From Dehalococcoidia bacterium UBA2777 (lineage in GTDB: Bacteria > Chloroflexota > Dehalococcoidia > UBA2247 > UBA2777): a stretch of 5,452 bases of DNA. The stretch's first letter is position 1. Every line of letters begins with the position of its first letter. The stretch spans positions 35,200 through 40,651 of the forward strand of contig DEIJ01000049.1 of the NCBI GenBank assembly GCA_002352365.1, in the 5' to 3' direction. The notes beneath the pieces are model-generated. The model saw nothing but the letters and a program-made list of their open reading frames with translations. It was not told the DNA's origin and searched no databases. The position numbers were made by a program, and so were the translations under genes. Below, piece by piece: positions 1 through 4,825 of this stretch.

Positions 1-479
1 GAAGTGTCAGCGACAAAGGAAAAATCAATACCCGGATTGATGTCGAAGCGTGAGTAACGGCGAATGGGAGCCCCTGGCCCACTTATGGCTAGATCACACC
101 TGCCAGCAACCACAGCCGGCGAACTGACATAACCCTCTACTAAATCACCCTGGTCAACATGAATCTTCTTATCCAGATACCATCCGGCGTCATATCCTTG
201 TGGCTGGAGAGAAAATTCCTCCCTTTCCATGGAGAAATGCATAGCTGAACCGGGATCTCCAGCAGGTCCGGGAGGCCCCACCAGGCCGGGATCCCCGGCA
301 TGTCCGGGAGGCCCCATCAGGCCGGGATCCCCGGCATGTCCGGGAGCTCCCACTGGTCCTTCAGGGCCCATCAAACCCTGTGGCCCCGGTTGAGCAATAG
401 GAAGGAATATAGCAGCTATAGCCAATAACACTGCTGCAGTAGCCAGATATAGCGCCACCCTTGACCTTATCCTTTCCAT
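1..479 (-). CDS. Collagen-like (Gly-X-Y) exported or membrane-anchored protein, 3' end beyond the window
   Basis: The frame is open from an ATG at 479 to the left edge, giving 159 residues with no stop, so the C-terminus is missing. Residues 1-7 are basic (MERIRSR). Residues 8-29 are a hydrophobic segment ending FLPIA, an uncleaved anchor or a signal peptide with a poor cleavage site. Residues 32-79 are 16 unbroken Gly-X-Y triplets, including GPQ, GPE, GAP, GHA, GDP and GPP, which is the signature of a collagen-like triple helix. Residues 80-159 contain GDLVEGYV and DLAISGPG, then INPGIDFSFVAD; this pattern recalls GOLD/emp24-like beta-sandwich domains of secreted bacterial proteins, but I infer that only weakly. 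GGGGAGG lies 5 bases before this ATG. An in-frame ATG at 515 would add 12 residues, but its GGAGG is 1 base away, so I prefer 479. The probable role is a trimeric cell-surface protein; its partner is unknown. It lies 164 bases downstream of ftsZ, probably as a separate unit. Confidence 0.85.
   Translation of the reverse strand, partial: MERIRSRVALYLATAAVLLAIAAIFLPIAQPGPQGLMGPEGPVGAPGHAGDPGLMGPPGHAGDPGLVGPPGPAGDPGSAMHFSMEREEFSLQPQGYDAGWYLDKKIHVDQGDLVEGYVSSPAVVAGRCDLAISGPGAPIRRYSRFDINPGIDFSFVADT
270..341 (-). repeat. 36-bp in-frame tandem repeat in the collagen-like region
   Basis: Two adjacent 36-base units (306-341 and 270-305) differ at one base, a C/T difference that turns GLM into GLV. 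Each encodes 12 residues, GHAGDPGL(M/V)GPP, so a gain or loss of a unit keeps both the reading frame and the Gly-X-Y register. A third, diverged partial unit (GPAGDPG) follows from 269 downward. Each full unit contains the short inverted repeat GCCGGG-ATC-CCCGGC (321-335 and 285-299), which may favour slippage or hairpin formation. Confidence 0.9.
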
Positions 480-484
480 TCTAT

Positions 485-491
485 CCTCCCC
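485..491 (-). promoter_or_regulatory. Ribosome binding site deciding the start of the collagen-like gene
   Basis: The minus strand reads GGGGAGG, ending 5 bases before the ATG at 479. The alternative in-frame ATG at 515 also has a purine run (GGGGGAGG), but it abuts the start codon almost directly. The downstream ATG is therefore the better-supported initiation site. Confidence 0.7.
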
Positions 492-538
492 TTTAGTTTG
501 CTGTAAAATATCCATACCTCCCCCTTGCTATCTCTCCC

Positions 539-568
539 CTTATGTTTGCCGTCATATCAGTCAGGCAA
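539..568 (-). promoter_or_regulatory. Weak candidate promoter for the collagen-like gene
   Basis: On the minus strand, TTGCCT (563-568) and CATAAG (539-544) are separated by 18 bases. Each matches four of six positions of the sigma70 consensus. The position, about 60 bases before the start codon, is reasonable. Matches of this quality arise easily by chance, and this is only the best candidate in the 164-base spacer after ftsZ. I see no clear rho-independent terminator for ftsZ in that spacer. Confidence 0.2.
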
Positions 569-643
569 GAAGTCGAGGCCTCTTCTCCCGCTGATCTTCG
601 TTGAGAGCATAGCCAGTCTCATAAGAGGGCACTTTTTATCTTT

Positions 644-1771
644 TTAAGACCTCGAACCAGGCAGGGGGGCAATAGACCTCGCTGCCACTACAGGAGTCTC
701 AGCTCGGCGCACGACGGAGGGATGACGCAAGAAGGTGGGGATATCCAGGGCACTCTCATCTTCGAGGTTCTTGAGAAGTTTGCGTTTCTCCTCTTTGGTA
801 GGGGTAAGGGGCTTAACCCCGCGACTAAACCCGGTAGCAATAAGGATGATATTCATCTCTTCATCTTCTGCCTCAGAATCGAGAGTCACCCCAAAGATGA
901 TATTAGCCCCTGGATCTACCGCCTTGCCGATGACTTCAGCAGCCTCGTTAACCTCTTGAAGTGTGAGACTCTGTCCCCCGCTAATATAAAACAAGACCCC
1001 CGTTGCCCCGTCAATAGAAACTTCGAGTAGAGGGCTAGCAATAGCCGATCTGGCAGCATCTACTGCTCGGTTGTGACCTCTTCCCTGGCCGATAGATAGC
1101 CAGGCAGGACCAGCACCTTTCATCACTGTACGGACATCAGCGAAGTCAAGGTTAACCAATCCAGGAACAGTAATAACTTCAGAAATAGCCTCTACCCCGT
1201 GACGCAAGATGTCATCAGCCATTTTAAAGGCATTGTCAATATTCATCTTGCGATCGCAAAGGGACAGCAGACGATCGTTGGGGATAACGATCAGGGTGTC
1301 CACTTTCTCATTAAGCCGTCTAATACCTTCTTCGGCTACACTAGCGCGATGCACCCCTTCAAAGCTAAACGGCCGAGTAACTATCCCGATGGTAAGAGCC
1401 CCGCTCTCTCTACTCAATCCGGCAATGAGGGGAGCTGCCCCGGTCCCGGTGCCTCCTCCCATGCCACAGGTAACAAATATCATATCGGCAGTGCTGCCAT
1501 GCTGGCGGATCTCGTCTCGACTTTCCTCCGCTGCCTTTTGCCCTATATTGTGGTCACCGCCAGTACCCAAGCCTTTAGTTATCTTCTCCCCAATTTGAAG
1601 CCTGATGGGTGCCTCACACAAGCTTAAAGCTTGGGCATCAGTATTCACTCCAATAAACTCTACTTGCTGAATGTTAGCTCGAACCATGCGGTTAATAGCA
1701 TTGCATCCACCCCCGCCTACACCAATAGCTTTTATCTTCGTCGGATTGGGACTAAATGTTGTCTTAGCCAA
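644..1771 (-). CDS. ftsZ: Cell division GTPase FtsZ
   Basis: FtsZ is the tubulin homologue that polymerises with GTP into the cytoplasmic Z ring at the division site. With the TTG start at 1771 the protein has 375 residues, close to the family norm. Nucleotide-binding motifs visible are GVGGGGCNA (17-25) and the tubulin signature GGGTGTG (105-111). The T7 catalytic loop is NLDFADV (207-213), with the aspartates that complete the GTPase site of the next subunit. The FtsA-binding C-terminal peptide is DIPTFLR (343-349). I chose TTG 1771 because GGGAGGGG lies 8 bases upstream and the protein then begins MAKTTFSPNP, as in related FtsZs. The open frame reaches 13 codons further up to another TTG at 1810, but those codons run through the ribosome binding site. 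Odd points are the short linker (about 316-342) and a 26-residue tail with several arginines after DIPTFLR. ftsA lies 261 bases upstream on the same strand. Confidence 0.98.
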   Translation of the reverse strand: MAKTTFSPNPTKIKAIGVGGGGCNAINRMVRANIQQVEFIGVNTDAQALSLCEAPIRLQIGEKITKGLGTGGDHNIGQKAAEESRDEIRQHGSTADMIFVTCGMGGGTGTGAAPLIAGLSRESGALTIGIVTRPFSFEGVHRASVAEEGIRRLNEKVDTLIVIPNDRLLSLCDRKMNIDNAFKMADDILRHGVEAISEVITVPGLVNLDFADVRTVMKGAGPAWLSIGQGRGHNRAVDAARSAIASPLLEVSIDGATGVLFYISGGQSLTLQEVNEAAEVIGKAVDPGANIIFGVTLDSEAEDEEMNIILIATGFSRGVKPLTPTKEEKRKLLKNLEDESALDIPTFLRHPSVVRRAETPVVAARSIAPLPGSRS

Positions 1772-1779
1772 TTTCCTTT

Positions 1780-1787
1780 CCCCTCCC
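1780..1787 (-). promoter_or_regulatory. Ribosome binding site deciding the TTG start of ftsZ
   Basis: The minus strand reads GGGAGGGG and ends 8 bases before the TTG at 1769-1771. No ATG or GTG lies nearby in frame that would agree with the family N-terminus. The site therefore supports TTG as a genuine, rare start codon for an essential gene. Confidence 0.75.
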
Positions 1788-2000
1788 TTTTTGATTTTAG
1801 GTTTAACCAAAGTTTGAGACCGCCTCTTGAGTATCCTAAAATGCCGTTCAAATTTTTACACTCCATACCTTTGGGGCATCCCCCTCAGATATGCTGCTGT
1901 CAAAGTCGGGTTTAACAAATTCGTTTGCTCTACCTAGCTCCCCTTCAAAATTCCACCTTTTTCACAAAACCCCCCAGAGCAACCAAGCAAACCTGATGCT

Positions 2001-2023
2001 CCTGAAAAATGGACTTTTTCAGG
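2001..2023 (-). other. Perfect 9-bp hairpin just after the ftsA stop codon
   Basis: The two arms CCTGAAAAA and TTTTTCAGG flank a 5-base loop. The hairpin begins 9 bases past the ftsA stop (2033-2035), at the head of the 261-base ftsA-ftsZ spacer. On the minus-strand transcript, a C/G-rich foot is topped by five A-U pairs, and no U-run follows the stem. It is therefore not a classical terminator; an mRNA-stability or processing element, or a partial attenuator that sets the FtsZ:FtsA ratio, is possible. The rest of the spacer (1772-2000) shows no convincing gene or strong promoter. Confidence 0.45.
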
Positions 2024-2032
2024 GATAGCTGG

Positions 2033-3274
2033 CTAACCTTGGCCAAATAGCCTTCCAACTTCGGTGAAGAAGCGTGTAAAGACGTTACCCTTCTTTGCCT
2101 GACTTTCAGCGTATCCAGCAACTTGCCGCTTTGTTGCCCAAAGCAGAAGGCCAACACCAGTGGCATATGCAGGATTATAGAGAGCCTCAGTAAGGCCATA
2201 TATGTCCTGAGGTATTCCTACTCGTGCTCCAAGCCCCGATACCTCCTGGGCGAAGGCCTCTATACCGGGTAAGTTAGCTGTACCACCAATGAGTACCAAC
2301 CCGCTGGGGGCTATTACCCCATACTCACCAGCCGGGGGTAATCCAGCCAGGATCATTCTTAAAGTCTCCTCAATTCTTGCCTTGATGATATAGCTCAAAT
2401 CCCGGGAAGCAATAACATAACCATTATCTGTTTTCAGTTCAAGGCTGTCTGTGCCAAAATCTTGACCAGCCATTTCGCTGGGGGCGACATTCCCATATCT
2501 CTTCTTTATCTCTTCGGCGGTATCAAAGGGGATGCCTAAACCGATAGCGATATCCCGAGTGACCTGATAACCTCCTATAGGCAAGACAGACGTATACCAA
2601 ATGCTCCCTCCCCTAAACACAGCAACATCTGTGGTACCACCGCCGATATCGCAAAGGATAACCCCCGCCTCCTTCTCATCTGGGTCGAGCACTGCCTCGC
2701 TGGCAGCAAGAGGCTCAAGAACAAGATCAGCCACCTCGAGGCCTGCTTCGTCAACACATTTAACCAAGTTCCGAACTGAGGCCATAGCAGCAGTAACAAC
2801 ATGGGTCTCGACATCAAGTTTGAAACCATGCATCCCCACTGGGTCTTTAATCCCCGGATGACCATCGAGGATATATTGCCGCGGGATTACATGAAGCACC
2901 TTCCTATCACCGGGGATAGTAACTGAGCGAGCTGATTCAAGCACTCGTTCGAGGTCACTAGACCGAACTAGCCGATCACCACGGGAGATGGCTACCACAC
3001 CCCTGTTGTTAATCGAGCTCACATGTTTGCCAGTAACACCGACGTAAGCTGACACCATCCTAGCCCCGCTGACAAGTTCTGCTTGCCGCACCGACTCTCG
3101 AATCGATTCCCTGGTTTCATCAAGGTTGACTACTAATCCCTTGCTCATTCCTCTAGATGGCGCAACACCTACGCCTAGGATTTGCATCCTATTATTATCA
3201 GTCAAGCTAGCAAGTATGCTGCAGACCTTAGTTGTGCCCACATCTAAGGCAGCAATAATTCCCCCTTTTGCCAT
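2033..3274 (-). CDS. ftsA: Cell division protein FtsA, actin-like membrane tether of FtsZ
   Basis: FtsA is a 413-residue actin/Hsp70-fold ATPase that attaches FtsZ filaments to the inner face of the membrane and recruits later division proteins. Visible are the phosphate-1 motif in ALDVGTTKVCS (9-19), the FtsA-specific 1C/SHS2 region (roughly 81-165), the phosphate-2 motif DIGGGTTDVAVF (209-220) and the adenosine motif LVLIGGTANLPG (326-337). The C-terminal amphipathic helix includes VFTRFFTEVGRLFG (398-411), the usual membrane-targeting element. Length is normal and no key motif is missing. The ATG at 3274 has AGGAGG 8 bases upstream. ftsZ follows on the same strand after a 261-base spacer, giving the conserved ftsA-ftsZ order. 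The usual upstream partners (ftsQ, ddl, mur genes) are absent here; a transposase-like gene and acyl-CoA activases lie there instead. A good promoter at 3327-3355 indicates that ftsA has its own transcription start. Confidence 0.98.
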   Translation of the reverse strand: MAKGGIIAALDVGTTKVCSILASLTDNNRMQILGVGVAPSRGMSKGLVVNLDETRESIRESVRQAELVSGARMVSAYVGVTGKHVSSINNRGVVAISRGDRLVRSSDLERVLESARSVTIPGDRKVLHVIPRQYILDGHPGIKDPVGMHGFKLDVETHVVTAAMASVRNLVKCVDEAGLEVADLVLEPLAASEAVLDPDEKEAGVILCDIGGGTTDVAVFRGGSIWYTSVLPIGGYQVTRDIAIGLGIPFDTAEEIKKRYGNVAPSEMAGQDFGTDSLELKTDNGYVIASRDLSYIIKARIEETLRMILAGLPPAGEYGVIAPSGLVLIGGTANLPGIEAFAQEVSGLGARVGIPQDIYGLTEALYNPAYATGVGLLLWATKRQVAGYAESQAKKGNVFTRFFTEVGRLFGQG

Positions 3275-3282
3275 TTTTGCTT

Positions 3283-3288
3283 CCTCCT
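3283..3288 (-). promoter_or_regulatory. Ribosome binding site of ftsA
   Basis: The minus strand reads AGGAGG, 8 bases before the ATG at 3274. This is an optimal Shine-Dalgarno sequence and fixes the ftsA start. Confidence 0.8.
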
Positions 3289-3326
3289 AACTTTGCTAAA
3301 CTCACTATTTCCAGCTTGCTGCTAAA

Positions 3327-3355
3327 TTTTTACTACTTATTCAAGTTTTTGTCAA
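3327..3355 (-). promoter_or_regulatory. Probable sigma70-type promoter of ftsA (and possibly ftsZ)
   Basis: On the minus strand, a perfect -35 box TTGACA (3350-3355) is followed after exactly 17 bases by TAAAAA (3327-3332), which matches four of six -10 positions. Transcription would begin near 3320, giving a leader of about 45 bases before the ftsA ATG. A small inverted repeat CTGCC-N7-GGCAG (3360-3376) sits immediately upstream of the -35 box. It could be an operator or a weak stem-loop for the preceding gene, but has no U-run on this strand. Confidence 0.6.
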
Positions 3356-3406
3356 CCCCCTGCCTCAGTTGGGCAGAGATTATTTAGCTTTGAGAGATCG
3401 TTGGCA

Positions 3407-3435
3407 AACTTATAGACCCATAGTGGGCATAAGTT
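3407..3435. repeat. Interrupted inverted repeat downstream of the transposase-like gene
   Basis: AACTTAT (3407-3413) pairs with ATAAGTT (3429-3435). Inside it CCCA (3417-3420) pairs with TGGG (3424-3427) around the loop TAG. That gives 7 + 4 base pairs with an asymmetric internal bulge of three bases on one side and one on the other. It begins 13 bases past the stop of the helix-turn-helix gene. No T-run follows on either strand, so I do not call it a rho-independent terminator. It may be a stem-loop at the end of a mobile element or an mRNA 3'-end structure. Confidence 0.5.
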
Positions 3436-3448
3436 GAGATCTAAATTC

Positions 3449-3907
3449 TCAAGTGTTTTTAGAAAGGCTCTTAGAGGAGAGTTTACTATATTTCAAGCCA
3501 AATTTCCACCGCGCAATCTTCCATGCCTGAGAAGGGCTATAAGCAACACCAAATCTTGCTTTTATCTCCTCTCTTATCTTGTTCACTGTCCATTCCCCAT
3601 CGTCTGAAATCTGATTATGAATTTCCTCAAATTGTTCCTCGGTAAGCTTAGTTGGGGCCCCTCCTTTGAAATTTGGTGCTAATCCTTGATAACCTCCTTC
3701 ATTCCACCGCTTTAGCCAGGCGTAGGCAGTAGATTTGGCTACTCCTACCCTCTTTCCCGCTTTCTGTGGGGAATCGCCATGATAGAGATTAAGAATGAAG
3801 ATCAACCTCTCTTTTATTCTGGGATCCCTCTCCTTTTTCGTCAGTTTTAAAAGCTCTTCTTCTATCGCCGTCTTCTTTATCTGTATGGTTCTCTTTTTTC
3901 CTCTCAT
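3449..3907 (-). CDS. Helix-turn-helix protein resembling the DNA-binding half of an IS630-like transposase
   Basis: This is a 152-residue basic protein. After a lysine/glutamate-rich N-terminus comes a first helix-turn-helix at about 47-70 (SPQKAGKRVGVAKSTAYAWL and following residues). A proline/glycine linker (NFKGGAPTKLTEEQ, about 79-92) leads to a second winged helix-turn-helix at about 105-140, with FGVAYSPSQAWKIAR. This two-domain order matches the N-terminal part of IS630/Tc1-like transposases. The catalytic DDE domain that should follow is absent: the protein ends about 12 residues after the second motif (KLSSKSLSKNT), and I see no DDE-type remnant downstream. It could be a truncated transposase, the first ORF of a two-ORF element, or a domesticated DNA-binding regulator. 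The ATG at 3907 has no recognisable Shine-Dalgarno sequence, unlike the neighbouring genes. Three palindromic repeats lie directly upstream and are plausible binding sites. Confidence 0.82.
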   Translation of the reverse strand: MRGKKRTIQIKKTAIEEELLKLTKKERDPRIKERLIFILNLYHGDSPQKAGKRVGVAKSTAYAWLKRWNEGGYQGLAPNFKGGAPTKLTEEQFEEIHNQISDDGEWTVNKIREEIKARFGVAYSPSQAWKIARWKFGLKYSKLSSKSLSKNT

Positions 3908-3931
3908 GATCGATAATGTGTCAGGCTCTAG

Positions 3932-4019
3932 TTCTATATATTATGAAAGAAATTTGATTAGGTTTTATATATTATGAAAAAATCTGTACAAAAAAATTAA
4001 GGTTTCATATATTATGAAA
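3932..4019. repeat. Three copies of a 17-bp imperfect palindrome (candidate operators or element end)
   Basis: Copies lie at 3932-3948, 3963-3979 and 4003-4019. The rightmost, TTTCATATATTATGAAA, is a perfect palindrome with 7-bp arms around TAT. The middle one (TTTTATATATTATGAAA) differs by one base and the left one (TTCTATATATTATGAAA) by two in the left arm. ATATATTATGAAA is identical in all three. Copies two and three extend to a 21-bp direct repeat (3961-3981 and 4001-4021) with one mismatch. The spacings are 31 and 40 bases, close to three and four helical turns. The minus strand of each copy contains CATAAT, which resembles a -10 box, so the repeats may overlap promoters of the helix-turn-helix gene. 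The run of seven Ts on the minus strand (3996-3990), after the palindrome at 4003-4019, could also give a weak terminator for the activase operon. Confidence 0.75.
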
Positions 4020-4036
4020 AAGGCTTATACTTCGGG

Positions 4037-4825
4037 TTACTTTGGTTGTTTGGCCAGTATCTCCTGGGCGAAGAGTGCCGCACCTAGTGCCCCCACTATC
4101 TGAGGTTCAAAGGCTATATTGGCTTTTAGCTTGACCTTTTCCTCCAACCGTTCGACCACGCCAATGTTCTTAGCGATGCCTCCGCTGATAACAAACTCTT
4201 TCTCTGTCCCTACCCTCTTTAATAGGGTGTAAACTCTACTGGCCAATGCCTCGCAGGCCCCGGCTAAGATATCATTTTTATGCATCCCGTGGCGAAGATA
4301 GCCCAAGACCTCAGAGCGAGCGAAAACAACACAGGTGCTACTAATGGCCACTTCACCATTTACTAACTCGAGTGAATTCTGGCCTAAATCGGCAAGCGGT
4401 ATGGCGAGTAGCTCAGCCATAATTTCCATAGATCTGCCAGCACCAGCGGCACATTTATCATTCATGGCAAAGTCGGTCACCTTTCCGGTGGCATCACACC
4501 TTATTGCTTTGCAATCCTGGCCTCCCATATCTAGTATCGTCCGCACCTGGGGGAGAAACCAATGTGCCCCTTTGGCATGACAGGATATTTCAGTGATGTT
4601 CTTATGAGCAAAAGGAACCACCACCCTGCCATAACCGGTTGATACTATGTAGTCGATGTTGTCGAGGGATATATTTGCCTTTTTCAGTGCTAAATCTGTA
4701 GCCCTGGTGGCTGTCTCGGCACTATTAGCCCCAGTGGGTATTAGGCTCCAAGCTAGGATACTATTATCTGACAAAATTAGGGTTTTGCCTGTCAGTGAGC
4801 CAATATCCACTCCCGCAGTTATCAT
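4037..4825 (-). CDS. ATP-dependent [4Fe-4S] activase of the HgdC/BcrA/BadF family, full length
   Basis: This family uses ATP hydrolysis to push a low-potential electron into a radical enzyme, either a 2-hydroxyacyl-CoA dehydratase or a benzoyl-CoA reductase, in the anaerobic cytoplasm. At 262 residues it is the size of HgdC. Visible are the phosphate-1 loop GVDIGSLTGKT (5-15), STGYGR (62-67), the region ITEISCHAKGAHW (77-89), and phosphate-2 DMGGQDCK (99-106). The two cluster cysteines are Cys125 in NDKCAAGAG and Cys165 in STCVVFARSE. The nucleotide motif SGGIAKNIGV is at 214-223, and PQIVGALGAALFA lies near the end. All expected functional residues are present. The ATG overlaps the stop of the upstream activase by ATGA, indicating translational coupling. 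It is the last gene of the operon; AT-rich palindromes begin 18 bases past its stop. The exact substrate cannot be told from this subunit. A HgdC homodimer role is possible, but its neighbour suggests a heterodimer. Confidence 0.95.
   Translation of the reverse strand: MITAGVDIGSLTGKTLILSDNSILAWSLIPTGANSAETATRATDLALKKANISLDNIDYIVSTGYGRVVVPFAHKNITEISCHAKGAHWFLPQVRTILDMGGQDCKAIRCDATGKVTDFAMNDKCAAGAGRSMEIMAELLAIPLADLGQNSLELVNGEVAISSTCVVFARSEVLGYLRHGMHKNDILAGACEALASRVYTLLKRVGTEKEFVISGGIAKNIGVVERLEEKVKLKANIAFEPQIVGALGAALFAQEILAKQPK

Noticed and set aside
602..621. Inverted repeat TGAGA-N10-TCTCA downstream of ftsZ as a terminator
   Set aside because: The stem is only 5 bp with a large loop and no T-run on the minus strand, so chance is sufficient.
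722..1915. Plus-strand open frames opposite ftsZ (722-1030, 735-959, 1199-1627, 1209-1598, 1631-1915)
   Set aside because: They are antisense shadows of a highly conserved gene. The predicted proteins have no recognisable motif and no convincing ribosome binding sites.
1945..2865. Other-frame open stretches over ftsA (1945-2199, 2575-2865 minus; 2601-2861 plus)
   Set aside because: They overlap ftsA, whose frame carries all family motifs. The alternative translations show no domain structure.
3352..3492. A 46-codon open stretch in the next minus-strand frame, overlapping the end of the transposase-like gene (contains CPLWVYKFAND)
   Set aside because: It could have been the frameshifted continuation of the transposase, but it lacks any DDE-type motif, runs through the bulged inverted repeat and ends within the ftsA -35 box. 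It has no start codon or ribosome binding site.
3795..3977. Plus-strand 60-codon frame with a hydrophobic stretch, running through the palindrome array
   Set aside because: Its start is antisense to the transposase-like gene and its end consists of translated repeats. There is no supporting ribosome binding site.
3932..4021. CRISPR array
   Set aside because: There are only three short, imperfect AT-rich repeats with unequal spacing (31 and 40 bases). The spacers are themselves low-complexity and no cas gene is present.
3407..4036. Shared CTTATA near both ends of the transposase-like region as terminal repeats
   Set aside because: The shared bases are only six and in direct, not inverted, orientation. 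No target duplication is visible.
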